From assembly GCA_910578335.1 (NCBI GenBank), contig CAJTPU010000028.1, positions 1-41,903 on the forward strand: DNA of 41,903 nt. The letters are read 5' to 3'. The position numbers and the translations under genes are program-made. This document shows positions 23,884 through 32,834 of the stretch, piece after piece; the stretch's first letter is position 1, and each line of letters starts with the position of its first letter. A model generated the notes under the pieces. The model worked only from the letters and a program-made list of their open reading frames with translations, made no database searches and had not been told where the DNA came from. The DNA comes from an uncultured Lachnospiraceae bacterium. GTDB taxonomy: Bacteria > Bacillota > Clostridia > Lachnospirales > Lachnospiraceae.

Positions 23884-24303
23884 ATGCAGGAAGAAGAGAA
23901 AAGGAAACTGATAAGGGCGGCACTGGAAGCGAGAGAACGGGCTTACATACCTTATTCCGGTTATGCGGTCGGTGCGGCTGTCCTAATGGAAAGCGGGAAG
24001 ATGTATACGGGCTGCAATATCGAAAATGCATCTTACGGCGCGACCAATTGTGCAGAGCGGACAGCTATTTTTAAGGCGGTCAGCGAGGGAGAGCGAAAAT
24101 GCGCGGCAATTGCCATAGCGGGCGGCAGAGCGGGCAGCGTTCTTACAGACTATGCCCATCCCTGCGGTATCTGCAGGCAGGTTATGCGGGAGTTTGGCGA
24201 AAAGGATATGCCGGTGCTTGTGGCAAAATCGGAAGACGACTACAGGGAGTATACGCTGGACGGACTGCTTCCCTGTGGATTTGGGGGTGAAAATCTAGTA
24301 TGA
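23884..24303 (+). CDS. cdd: Cytidine deaminase
   Basis: A 139-residue zinc enzyme deaminating cytidine and deoxycytidine to uridine forms. It shows YIPYSGYAVGAAV, GCNIENASYGATNCAERTA with the first zinc Cys and catalytic Glu, and PCGICRQ with the other two zinc cysteines. GGAGGAGG lies just before the ATG. Its last four bases overlap the next gene (ATGA), so nucleoside deamination genes are coupled. Confidence 0.96.
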   Translation: MQEEEKRKLIRAALEARERAYIPYSGYAVGAAVLMESGKMYTGCNIENASYGATNCAERTAIFKAVSEGERKCAAIAIAGGRAGSVLTDYAHPCGICRQVMREFGEKDMPVLVAKSEDDYREYTLDGLLPCGFGGENLV

Positions 24304-25601
24304 ATATCAGGCTGTACAATGCGCGGATATTGACAATGGAACAGGACAGGCATATTTTTGACGGGGAAATCTGGATAAAAAATGACAGGATTGTTTATGT
24401 TGGAGAGAACAAAGTGATAAAATGCTTTGGTGCGGAGAATCAAGGCATGTATATTCACTGGGATAAAGAGATAGACTGCGAAAGAAATCTTTTAATGCCC
24501 GGTTTTAAAAACGCCCACACACATTCGGGAATGACGGCGTTCCGCTCCTATGCGGATGATTTGCCCCTGAAAAAGTGGCTTACCGAAAAGATTTTTCCCA
24601 TGGAGGAAAAGCTTACGGGGGAGGATATCTGCTATCTGGTAAAGCTTGCCGTCTTAGAGTACCTGACCAGCGGCATTACGGCGATATTTGATATGTACCT
24701 GATGCCGGAGATTACGGCACATGCTTGCATGGATATGGGGATGCGGTGCGTTCTGACCAGCGGGCTGAATGATTTTACTTCCTCGGTAAGAGCGGTGGCG
24801 GAGGAGTACGAGAAATGGAACCATGCTTCTCCCCTTATCAGCTATCAGCTTGGTTTTCACGCGGAATATACCTGTTCGAAGGAGCTGCTAAAACAGGCGG
24901 CTTCCCTTGCAAACAAGCTGCGGGCGCCGGTTTATGCGCATATGAGCGAGACAAAGGCAGAGGTAGCGGAATGTAAGAAAAAGTATGGTATGACACCGCC
25001 GGTATTTTTGGATTCACTGGGCATGTTCCGCTATGGCGGAGGCGGATACCATTGTGTACACATGACGGAATCCGATATGCGCATTTTTGTAAAGAGAGGC
25101 ATGTATGTCATAACCAATCCGGCTTCTAATATGAAACTTGCCAGTGGAATCGCACCCGTTGCGGAATACCTGAAAAGGTCCATTCCTGTGGCAATCGGGA
25201 CGGACGGTGCGGCAAGCAATAACTGCCTTGACATGTTTAGGGAAATGTTTCTGGTAACAGGGCTTGCCAAGTTAAAAAATGAGGACGCAGCATGTCTGGA
25301 TGCGGCTGCAGTGCTTCGGATGGCAACGGTAAACGGGGCGGCGGCGATGCATTTACAGGATGCTGATGTGCTGGCAGAGGGGAAGCTTGCCGATATTATT
25401 ATGATAGACTTAAAGCAGCCCAATATGCAGCCCGTGCACAATATGGAAAAAAATATCGTATACAGCGGCAGCAAGCAGAATGTAAAAATGACTATGATAG
25501 GCGGACGCATCCTGTATATGAATGGAAAGTTTTATGTGGGTGAGGAGCCTCTGGCTATCTATAAGGAGACAGAAAGGATTGTAAACCGCCTGATGGGTTA
25601 G
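24300..25601 (+). CDS. Amidohydrolase, MTA/SAH-deaminase-like
   Basis: A 433-residue metal-dependent hydrolase of the TrzN/MtaD (5'-methylthioadenosine / S-adenosylhomocysteine deaminase) group. The metal site is seen in NAHTHSGMTAFR (about 63-74), then GFHAEYTCS, AHMSETKAEV with a His/Glu pair, and GTDGAASNN with the catalytic Asp. Cytosine-type or other nucleoside-base deaminases share this fold, so the exact substrate is not certain. Position behind punA and cdd supports a nucleoside-related substrate. Confidence 0.85.
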   Translation: MNIRLYNARILTMEQDRHIFDGEIWIKNDRIVYVGENKVIKCFGAENQGMYIHWDKEIDCERNLLMPGFKNAHTHSGMTAFRSYADDLPLKKWLTEKIFPMEEKLTGEDICYLVKLAVLEYLTSGITAIFDMYLMPEITAHACMDMGMRCVLTSGLNDFTSSVRAVAEEYEKWNHASPLISYQLGFHAEYTCSKELLKQAASLANKLRAPVYAHMSETKAEVAECKKKYGMTPPVFLDSLGMFRYGGGGYHCVHMTESDMRIFVKRGMYVITNPASNMKLASGIAPVAEYLKRSIPVAIGTDGAASNNCLDMFREMFLVTGLAKLKNEDAACLDAAAVLRMATVNGAAAMHLQDADVLAEGKLADIIMIDLKQPNMQPVHNMEKNIVYSGSKQNVKMTMIGGRILYMNGKFYVGEEPLAIYKETERIVNRLMG

Positions 25602-25627
25602 GCGGTCTGCAGGAAAGACGAAAAGAA

Positions 25628-27313
25628 ATGGAGTATCTTGTTTTTGGAGCGGCGATGGTGGCATTTGTCGGCGTGCTTTTGGCAAAGGGAGTATATGACG
25701 CACATCAGGACAGAAAGAGGCTTATCAGCCATCTGCGCCATCACTATGGAGAATTGCAGAAAAGAGAGTACAAGCCTGAGCAGTATGCAACTATCTCAGG
25801 CTATTTCTCAAAGCATCCGAAGGAAGGGCAGCTTGATGACATTACATGGAACGACCTGAATATGGATGATGTGTTTAAAAGCCTCAATGACACTTATTCC
25901 TCTGCAGGTGAAGAAATGCTGTATGATACGCTGCGGACGCCGTGCTTTGACGCGGAAGTACTTTCCCACCGGGAAGAATTGATACAGTATGTTTCCAATC
26001 ATACGGAGGAGCGGGTGAGGCTGCAGCTTTTACTTTGCGAGCTCGGACGGACAGGCAGGTTTTCCATGTATGACTATCTGGAGCATTTGGATTTGCTGGG
26101 CAGCAGGAGCAATGTGAAGCACTGGATACGGAATCTGTGCTACATTCCCTGCATTGTGCTCTGTGTGATAAGCCCTGCTTACGGCGTGCTGAGTCTGGTG
26201 GCGCTGATGCTTTACAATATTTTAAGCTATTTTAAAGAGAAAAATGAAATCGAGCCGTATATTACAAGCTTTGCCTATATTATGCGCCTGCAGGCGGCGG
26301 CGGGGAAGGTAGAGCGGCTGCATATAAAGGCAATTGAGGCGGAGACGGCACTTTTGCGCGAACACAGAAAGCAGCTTGGCAGATTTCGCAGGGGGTCTTT
26401 CTGGCTGATGTCGGCAGGCAGAATGTCCGGTTCCGGAAATCCGCTGGATATTTTGCTGGATTACTGCCGTATGGCGTTTCATATTGATTTGATGAAGTTC
26501 AATTCCATGCTTACGCAGGTGCGGGAAAGGATTGCCGATGTGGACATGCTTTTTTCCACGCTGGGCAGTCTGGAGACGGCAATTACAATCGGCGCTTACC
26601 GAAACTCTTTAAAAGGCGGCTGCTGTGTCCCGTCACTTGTCTTTGGCGGTGACAGCGGGATTTATGCGGACAATTTGTATCATCCGCTGCTTGACAATCC
26701 TGTCAAAAATTCCATCAGGGCGGACCGGGGTGTTTTGCTGACCGGTTCCAACGCATCAGGCAAGTCTACTTTTTTGAAGACGGTAGCCATCAATGCGGTA
26801 TTTGCGCAGACTATCCATACGGTGCTCGCGGATGCTTACGAGGGCGGCATCTACCAAATCTGTTCCTCCATGGCGCTTAAGGATGATATTACAAGCGGTG
26901 AGAGCTATTATATGGTGGAAATCCGCGCCATCAAGCGTATTCTGGACTTTATTGGCAGAGAGAGAAGGGTATTGTGTTTTGTGGACGAGGTGCTCAGAGG
27001 AACCAATACAGTGGAAAGAATTGCTGCGGGGGCGGAGATTCTTTTAAGCCTGACATCCGCACATGCAATGTGCTTTGCCGCCACTCATGATGTGGAGCTC
27101 ACCGGACTTTTGGAAGAACATTATGACAACTACCATTTTGAGGAAGAAATTGTGGAGAATGATATTTATTTTAACTACCGGCTGATGAAGGGAAAGGCGA
27201 CAACCCGCAATGCCATCCGTCTGTTATCCGTGATGGGTTATCAAAAGGAAATCATTGAAAACGCGGAGCGGCGCGCGGAGCGCTTTATGCAGGCGGGCAA
27301 GTGGGCACATTAG
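25628..27313 (+). CDS. Membrane-anchored MutS-family ATPase
   Basis: A 561-residue protein. The C-terminal MutS-type ATPase domain (about 350-555) has Walker A TGSNASGKST, Walker B RVLCFVDEVLRGTNTVER, and ATHDVELTGLL. The mismatch-recognition domain I of MutS is missing. An N-terminal hydrophobic helix (about 3-22) and a hydrophobic pair near 175-205 (CYIPCIVLCVISPAYG onwards) suggest membrane anchoring. It is therefore not the replication mismatch-repair MutS. Similar membrane MutS-like proteins occur in Firmicutes, with function unknown to me. Confidence 0.87.
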   Translation: MEYLVFGAAMVAFVGVLLAKGVYDAHQDRKRLISHLRHHYGELQKREYKPEQYATISGYFSKHPKEGQLDDITWNDLNMDDVFKSLNDTYSSAGEEMLYDTLRTPCFDAEVLSHREELIQYVSNHTEERVRLQLLLCELGRTGRFSMYDYLEHLDLLGSRSNVKHWIRNLCYIPCIVLCVISPAYGVLSLVALMLYNILSYFKEKNEIEPYITSFAYIMRLQAAAGKVERLHIKAIEAETALLREHRKQLGRFRRGSFWLMSAGRMSGSGNPLDILLDYCRMAFHIDLMKFNSMLTQVRERIADVDMLFSTLGSLETAITIGAYRNSLKGGCCVPSLVFGGDSGIYADNLYHPLLDNPVKNSIRADRGVLLTGSNASGKSTFLKTVAINAVFAQTIHTVLADAYEGGIYQICSSMALKDDITSGESYYMVEIRAIKRILDFIGRERRVLCFVDEVLRGTNTVERIAAGAEILLSLTSAHAMCFAATHDVELTGLLEEHYDNYHFEEEIVENDIYFNYRLMKGKATTRNAIRLLSVMGYQKEIIENAERRAERFMQAGKWAH

Positions 27314-27366
27314 AAGACGGGAGCTTTGCAAGTGTATATAAAACAGGAAAACGGAGTGGACAGGAT

Positions 27367-27861
27367 ATGGAGATGAAGGTAACGCTGTATACGGATGGGG
27401 CGGCAAGAGGCAATCCGGACGGACCGGGCGGCTACGGGGCGGTGTTACAGTATGTGGATTCGAAAGGAATTCTGCATGAGCGGGAGTTTTCTGCAGGTTA
27501 TAAGAAGACAACGAATAACCGTATGGAATTGATGGCGGTTATTGTCGGACTGGAGGCGCTGACCAGACCGTGTGAAGTAGTGGTGGTTTCCGATTCCAAA
27601 TATGTGACGGATGCTTTTAACCGGCACTGGATAGAGGGCTGGCTGAAGAATAACTGGAGAACCAGTACCAAAAGCCCGGTCAAGAACAAGGAGCTCTGGC
27701 AGCGCCTTTTAGAAGCTGCCGCACCGCACAAGCTGCACTTTTCATGGGTAAAGGGGCATGACGGGCATCCGGAGAATGAGCGCTGTGACAGGCTGGCGAC
27801 AACCGCAGCCGACGGCGATATACTGCTTGACGACGACGGTGGTGCGTTGGTATACTGTTAA
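27367..27861 (+). CDS. rnhA: Ribonuclease HI
   Basis: A 164-residue RNase HI degrading RNA in RNA-DNA hybrids. Catalytic acidic residues are visible: Asp10 in YTDGAARGN, Glu54 in NNRMELMAV, Asp76 in VVSDSKYV, and VKGHDGHPENERCDRLA with the late His and Asp. The basic loop RHWIEGWLKNNWR is present. The frame is open back to 27301, within the MutS-like gene; ATG 27367 (or 27373) gives the expected N-terminus. Together with rnhB the window encodes both RNase H types. Confidence 0.94.
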   Translation: MEMKVTLYTDGAARGNPDGPGGYGAVLQYVDSKGILHEREFSAGYKKTTNNRMELMAVIVGLEALTRPCEVVVVSDSKYVTDAFNRHWIEGWLKNNWRTSTKSPVKNKELWQRLLEAAAPHKLHFSWVKGHDGHPENERCDRLATTAADGDILLDDDGGALVYC

Positions 27862-27909
27862 TTAGGTTGATAAATATGACAAAGTGAAAGCTTTAGAATG
27901 GAGGAAGAT

Positions 27910-28059
27910 ATGATAGCGTTTATGAATTCATTTTTTAGTTATCTGCTTTTATTTATTGTGATGGCGGTGATTGCCGGAACCGGTATTTTCGTAGGAATCA
28001 CCGTGCGTAAAAAGAAAAATCTGCAGGCACAGGCAGGGACAGAGGAAGAAGTACAGTAA
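27910..28059 (+). CDS. Small membrane protein (49 residues)
   Basis: ATG 27910 follows GGAGG (about five bases away) and opens 49 codons ending in TAA at 28057-28059. The product has one hydrophobic span (about 8-32, with SYLLLFIVMAVIAGTG), then RKKKN and an acidic Gln/Glu-rich tail. The strong ribosome binding site, clean membrane topology and the terminator just downstream support a real gene. Similar small proteins occur in Lachnospiraceae; I know no function. Confidence 0.75.
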   Translation: MIAFMNSFFSYLLLFIVMAVIAGTGIFVGITVRKKKNLQAQAGTEEEVQ

Positions 28060-28082
28060 AAGCGAAAGGTCAAAGGTGCTTT

Positions 28083-28107
28083 AAGTGTCGTGTAAACGGC
28101 ACTTTTT
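28083..28107 (+). terminator. Terminator after the small membrane protein
   Basis: AAGTGTCG (28083-28090) pairs with CGGCACTT (28097-28104) with one G-U pair, followed by TTT. It is a short stem 24 bases after the stop codon. Confidence 0.6.
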
Positions 28108-28130
28108 CGCTTTGCGGGAAAGGAAGAGCT

Positions 28131-28820
28131 ATGCGCTATGATGTAATACTGTGGGATGTGGACGACACGCTTTTGGATTTTCCCTATTCCCAAAGGATAT
28201 CGCTGGAAAAGGCGGCACAGAGGATAGGGGTATCCATGACGGAGGAGATGCATAGCCGCTATACTGCCATCAACAACAGATGGTGGAAGCGGCTGGAAAA
28301 AGGGGAAGTCACCAGAGCGCAGCTTTTGAGCGGGCGTTTTGAAGAGTGGTTTGCGCAATGCGGCATTGTGTGTGAAGATGTGGATGCCTTCAGGGAGGAT
28401 TATCAAAGGGGCCTGGGACAGTTTTTTCGGTATCGGGACGATTCTTTTGCAGTCTGTACGGCGCTTAAAGGCAAGTGCAGGCAGTTTGCAGTAACCAACG
28501 GCGTGACTGCTCCACAGCTTTCCAAACTGAAGCTGTCAGGCTTTTTTGATATTATGGAAAATATCTTTATTTCCGAGCAGATTGGCGCGCCGAAGCCGCA
28601 GCGTCTTTTTTTTGACAGGGTTTTGGAGACGATGCCTGAAGTACCCAAAAGCCGTATCCTGATTGTGGGCGATTCCTTGAGCAGCGATATGCGCGGCGGA
28701 AACAATGCGGGCATTGTAACCTGCTGGTACAATCCGTCCGACCAAATCAATACCACAGAGGTAGAGACGAACTTTGTGATACGGCATTTGAGAGAAGTCC
28801 TTGCAATTGTGGAGGTGTAA
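28131..28820 (+). CDS. YjjG-family HAD nucleotidase
   Basis: A 229-residue haloacid-dehalogenase-type phosphatase of the YjjG/YfnB group, which hydrolyse (often noncanonical) pyrimidine nucleoside monophosphates. Motif I is WDVDDTLLDF (Asp9 and Asp11), motif II AVTNG, motif III GAPKPQRLFF with the lysine, and motif IV ILIVGDSLSSDM. An alpha-helical cap (about 20-95) follows motif I. Its end lies just before the WYL regulator gene, which starts one base after its stop. Confidence 0.9.
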   Translation: MRYDVILWDVDDTLLDFPYSQRISLEKAAQRIGVSMTEEMHSRYTAINNRWWKRLEKGEVTRAQLLSGRFEEWFAQCGIVCEDVDAFREDYQRGLGQFFRYRDDSFAVCTALKGKCRQFAVTNGVTAPQLSKLKLSGFFDIMENIFISEQIGAPKPQRLFFDRVLETMPEVPKSRILIVGDSLSSDMRGGNNAGIVTCWYNPSDQINTTEVETNFVIRHLREVLAIVEV

Positions 28821-28821
28821 A

Positions 28822-29817
28822 ATGGCGAAGTCCGCGAATCAGAAACTGAAGCTTTTTCATATTTTACGGATATTGGAGGAAAATACGGATGAGGAGCATG
28901 TTTTAAGCACGCAGGAAATTATCGAGCGGTTGGCACAGGAAGATATCAGGGCGGAGCGGAAAAGCATTTATGATGATATGGAGTGCCTGATTTCTTTTGG
29001 TTATGATATCATACAGAAAAAAGGCAGGACGGGGAGCGGCTACTATCTGGCAAGCAGGGATTTTGAACTGGCAGAGCTAAAGCTTTTGGTAGATGCGGTG
29101 CAGGCTTCACGGTTTATGACTGTCAAAAAGAGCAGGGAGCTGATTCAGAAGCTGGAAAAGCTGACAAGCCGGCATCAGGCAGGACAGCTCCACCGTCAGG
29201 TATATGTGGCGGGACGCGTGAAAACGGAAAACGAAAAAATCTACTACAATGTGGATGCCATATATAAGGCGATTGCGGACAATGTATGTATTTCCTTTAC
29301 TTATCTGGAGTGGGAGATTTCCAAAGAGCTAAAGCCCAAAAGGGGAGGCAGAAAATATCTGGTAAGCCCTTGGGCGCTGATTTGGGAAGACGAGAATTAC
29401 TATCTGGCTGCCTTTGACAGCGAGGCGGGTCTTATTAAGCATTACCGCGTGGACAAAATGGGAGATGTCGAGCTGACAGAGCAGGAAAGGGAGGGCAGAA
29501 AGCAGTTTGACAGGCTGAATCCTGCAGAGTATACCAAGCAGACCTTTGGCATGTTCGGCGGTGAAGAGGAGACGGTTACGCTGGAGTTTGAAAACCGCCT
29601 GATTGGCGTGGTGATGGACAGGTTTGGCAGGGATACGGATATCAGGAAACAGGCGGACGGCGGATTTAAGGTGAGAATAAAGTGCCATGTCAGCGGGCAG
29701 TTTTTCGGCTGGCTTGCAGGATTGGGGAACGGCGCGAAAATTGCGGCGCCTGAGGAGGTAAGGGACAGATATAAAAAATGGCTGTCCGATATTCTGGAGG
29801 CACAGGGAAAAACGTGA
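28822..29817 (+). CDS. WYL-domain transcriptional regulator
   Basis: A 331-residue protein. An N-terminal winged helix-turn-helix (about 8-75; STQEIIERLAQEDIRAERKS) is followed by the WYL domain (about 140-215; AIADNVCISFTYLEWEIS, PWALIWEDENYYLAAFDSE, IKHYRVDKM) and a C-terminal WCX-type extension. WYL proteins sense nucleic acids or nucleotide-like ligands in known cases. ATG 28822 is set by GGAGG at 28811-28815. Targets are unknown; neighbours handle nucleotides. Confidence 0.92.
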   Translation: MAKSANQKLKLFHILRILEENTDEEHVLSTQEIIERLAQEDIRAERKSIYDDMECLISFGYDIIQKKGRTGSGYYLASRDFELAELKLLVDAVQASRFMTVKKSRELIQKLEKLTSRHQAGQLHRQVYVAGRVKTENEKIYYNVDAIYKAIADNVCISFTYLEWEISKELKPKRGGRKYLVSPWALIWEDENYYLAAFDSEAGLIKHYRVDKMGDVELTEQEREGRKQFDRLNPAEYTKQTFGMFGGEEETVTLEFENRLIGVVMDRFGRDTDIRKQADGGFKVRIKCHVSGQFFGWLAGLGNGAKIAAPEEVRDRYKKWLSDILEAQGKT

Positions 29818-29898
29818 CGCAGAAGCCGCTATGGAAGGGCAGAAAGAAATATACAAATTTAGAGCGGTAAATTTGGTAAATATTCTAAAATGCATTGA

Positions 29899-29927
29899 TT
29901 GACTTTTCACAGGGATTCTCTTATACT
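29899..29927 (+). promoter_or_regulatory. Sigma-A promoter of the nrdDG operon
   Basis: TTGACT (29899-29904), a 17-base spacer, TATACT (29922-29927). Transcription would start near 29934, leaving a leader of about 115 bases before nrdD. Confidence 0.75.
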
Positions 29928-29936
29928 GGAAGTGCA

Positions 29937-29982
29937 CCGCTAAATATGGGGTGCCAGAAAAGGTCGATACTATATATAGTGG
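29937..29982 (+). promoter_or_regulatory. Candidate tandem NrdR boxes
   Basis: The core CTATATATAG (29970-29979) fits the NrdR-box core CwAtATaTwG completely. A second, weaker core CTAAATATGG (29940-29949) lies 30 bases upstream, about three helical turns. NrdR represses ribonucleotide reductase genes in many bacteria through such paired 16-bp boxes. nrdR itself is not in this window. Confidence 0.6.
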
Positions 29983-30050
29983 ATTAATGACATGTATGTC
30001 GCTGGCTGCTTTGCGGCTGCGCTACCTGAAATAATCCGGAAGGGAACAAA

Positions 30051-32240
30051 ATGAGCATTGCAGTAGAACAGGCAGGCGAGGATACTTTGGATTACGGCGC
30101 CGCATACAAGACACAAAAAGACGTGAAGGTGGTAAAAAAGGACGGAAGCAAGGAATCCTTCAATGTACAGAAGGTGATAAATGCTGTCGGCAAGAGCGCG
30201 TACCGCGCCCTTACGAAGTTTACGGAGGAGGAAAAGCGGCATATCTGTCAGTATGTGGTGGATAAGGTGGACGAGCTTGACCAGACGGAGATACCGATTC
30301 CCGTCATGCATAATATTGTGGAAAGTGCGTTAGAGCAGGTAAAGCCCATTGTAGCAAAGAGCTACCGCGATTATCGGAATTATAAACAGGATTTTGTGCG
30401 TATGCTGGACGATGTATATAAGAAAAGCCAGTCCATTATGTACATTGGCGACAAGGAGAATGCCAATACGGATTCCGCGCTGGTTTCCACCAAGAGGAGC
30501 CTTATTTTTAACCAGTTGAATAAAGAACTGTATCAGAAGTTTTTTATGACGACGGAGGAGATACAGGCGTGCAGGGACGGTTATATCTATGTACATGATA
30601 TGTCTGCCAGAAGGGATACCATGAACTGTTGTCTCTTTGATGTGGAGAATGTACTTTCCGGCGGCTTTGAGATGGGCAATATCTGGTACAATGAGCCGAA
30701 GTCGCTGGACGTGGCTTTTGATGTTATCGGCGATATTGTGCTGAGTGCTGCAAGCCAGCAGTACGGCGGTTTTACCGTGCCGAGCGTGGACAATATACTA
30801 GAGCCCTATGCGGAGAAATCCTACCAGAAATATCTTGAAAAGTATGCGCGTCTGGGAATTGAGGATGAGGCGGCGGAGAGGGAAGCTTACGCGGATGTGG
30901 TAAGGGAGTTTGAGCAGGGATTTCAAGGCTGGGAATATAAGTTTAATACGGTAGCGAGCAGCCGCGGTGACTATCCCTTTATCACGGTTACGGCAGGAAC
31001 CGGTACCGGAAGGTTTGCAAAGCTGGCGACCATCTCCATGCTCAATGTGAGAAGGCGCGGACAGGGAAAAAAGGAGTGCAAGAAGCCGGTTTTGTTCCCG
31101 AAGATTGTCTTTTTGTACGATGAAAATCTGCATGGACCCGGCAAACCTCTCGAGGATGTTTTTGAGGCGGGCGTAAAGTGCTCTGCCAAGACCATGTACC
31201 CTGACTGGCTGAGCCTGACAGGAAAGGGCTATGTTGCGAGCATCTATAAACAGTATGGCAGAATTATTTCCCCCATGGGCTGCCGCGCATTTCTTTCACC
31301 GTGGTATGAAAGAGGCGGTATGCATCCGGCGGATGACAAGGACATGCCCGTATTCGTAGGGCGGTTTAATATCGGTGCGGTTTCTCTGCATCTGCCCATG
31401 ATTCTGGCGAAATCGAGACAGGAGAGCAGGGATTTTTACGAGGTGCTGGATTATTACCTGAACCTGATTCGCCAGCTTCATATCCGTACGTATGCGTATC
31501 TGGGAGAAATGCGTGCTTCGACCAATCCCCTCGCCTATTGTGAGGGAGGCTTTCTGGGCGGACATTTGAAGCTGTCCGATAAAATCAAGCCTTTATTAAA
31601 GGCGGCGACGGCAAGCTTTGGCATTACGGCGCTGAATGAATTGCAGATGCTCTACAATGGAAAGTCTTTGGTGGAGGACGGGCAGTTTGCGCTTGAAGTG
31701 ATGGAGCATATCAATGCCAAGGTCAATGAATATAAAGAAAAGGACGGCAATCTGTATGCCATTTACGGTACGCCGGCAGAAAACCTCTGCGGACTGCAGA
31801 TAAAGCAGTTCCGCAATAAATACGGCATCGTGGAGGGTGTTTCGGACAGGGAGTATGTGAGCAATTCGTTCCATTGCCATGTGACAGAGGATATTACACC
31901 GATTCAAAAGCAGGACTTGGAGGAGCGCTTCTGGAACCTGAGCAACGGCGGCAAGATACAGTATGTGAAGTATCCCATTGACTATAATATGGAGGCGATT
32001 AAAACGCTGATTCGAAGAGCCATGGATATGGGCTTCTATGAAGGCGTGAACCTTTCTCTGGCTTACTGTGACGATTGCGGGCATCAGGAGCTGGAGATGG
32101 ATGTGTGCCCCAAGTGTGGCAGCCGCAATCTGACCAAGATTGACCGTATGAACGGCTATTTGTCTTATTCAAGGGTACATGGCGATACCCGCTTAAATGA
32201 GGCAAAGATGGCGGAGATTGCAGACAGAAAGAGCATGTAA
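30051..32240 (+). CDS. nrdD: Anaerobic (class III) ribonucleoside-triphosphate reductase
   Basis: A 729-residue glycyl-radical enzyme reducing NTPs to dNTPs without oxygen. An ATP-cone (about 24-115; VVKKDGSKESFNVQKVINAV) gives allosteric control. The catalytic barrel contains DMSARRDTMNCCLFD with active-site cysteines. Near the C-terminus a four-cysteine zinc site (CDDCG and CPKCG) precedes the radical glycine in RMNGYLSYSRVHGDTRLN. The following nrdG encodes the activase. Its presence signals anaerobic DNA precursor synthesis. Confidence 0.97.
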   Translation: MSIAVEQAGEDTLDYGAAYKTQKDVKVVKKDGSKESFNVQKVINAVGKSAYRALTKFTEEEKRHICQYVVDKVDELDQTEIPIPVMHNIVESALEQVKPIVAKSYRDYRNYKQDFVRMLDDVYKKSQSIMYIGDKENANTDSALVSTKRSLIFNQLNKELYQKFFMTTEEIQACRDGYIYVHDMSARRDTMNCCLFDVENVLSGGFEMGNIWYNEPKSLDVAFDVIGDIVLSAASQQYGGFTVPSVDNILEPYAEKSYQKYLEKYARLGIEDEAAEREAYADVVREFEQGFQGWEYKFNTVASSRGDYPFITVTAGTGTGRFAKLATISMLNVRRRGQGKKECKKPVLFPKIVFLYDENLHGPGKPLEDVFEAGVKCSAKTMYPDWLSLTGKGYVASIYKQYGRIISPMGCRAFLSPWYERGGMHPADDKDMPVFVGRFNIGAVSLHLPMILAKSRQESRDFYEVLDYYLNLIRQLHIRTYAYLGEMRASTNPLAYCEGGFLGGHLKLSDKIKPLLKAATASFGITALNELQMLYNGKSLVEDGQFALEVMEHINAKVNEYKEKDGNLYAIYGTPAENLCGLQIKQFRNKYGIVEGVSDREYVSNSFHCHVTEDITPIQKQDLEERFWNLSNGGKIQYVKYPIDYNMEAIKTLIRRAMDMGFYEGVNLSLAYCDDCGHQELEMDVCPKCGSRNLTKIDRMNGYLSYSRVHGDTRLNEAKMAEIADRKSM

Positions 32241-32252
32241 AGGACAAAATCA

Positions 32253-32801
32253 ATGAGATATCACAATATAACAAAGGACGACATGCTGAACGGGGACGGG
32301 CTGCGGGTGGTGCTTTGGGTGGCTGGCTGTACCCATTGCTGTGAAAGCTGTCAGAATCCGGTCACATGGGACCCCAACGGCGGGCTTTTGTTTGACGAGA
32401 ATGCCAAACAAGAAATTTTTGAGCAGCTTGATAAGGATTATATATCGGGCATTACGTTTTCCGGCGGGGACCCGCTTCATCCGGCGAACAGCTTTGACGT
32501 CAGAAACCTGATGGCAGAAATCAAGGCAAAATATCCGCACAAGACCATCTGGCTCTATACGGGAGATACATGGGAGGAGATTTGCCGCTATCCGCTTATG
32601 GAATATGTGGATGTTTTGGTGGACGGGGAATTCCATATTGCAGAGCTTGACCCGAAGCTATTGTGGAAGGGGAGCAGAAATCAGCGCGTCATCAATGTAA
32701 AGAAAACGCTTGCGAAAGAGAATCCGGAGATTCCGGTGCTGCACTGCGGCGATTATGCAGGGGAAGAGGAGCTGCCCCGCATGACTTGTCCACGTGAATA
32801 A
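32253..32801 (+). CDS. nrdG: Anaerobic ribonucleotide reductase activating protein
   Basis: A 182-residue radical SAM enzyme that makes the glycyl radical on NrdD. The cluster motif is GCTHCCESCQN with Cys26-x3-Cys30-x2-Cys33. ITFSGGDPLHPAN is the SAM-binding GGE-type motif. A second cysteine-bearing end (HCGDYAGEEE, MTCPRE) is slightly longer than usual. The start lies 12 bases after the nrdD stop codon. Confidence 0.95.
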   Translation: MRYHNITKDDMLNGDGLRVVLWVAGCTHCCESCQNPVTWDPNGGLLFDENAKQEIFEQLDKDYISGITFSGGDPLHPANSFDVRNLMAEIKAKYPHKTIWLYTGDTWEEICRYPLMEYVDVLVDGEFHIAELDPKLLWKGSRNQRVINVKKTLAKENPEIPVLHCGDYAGEEELPRMTCPRE

Positions 32802-32834
32802 AAAATGTACCGGTATGGTGCAGGAAAGGAATAT

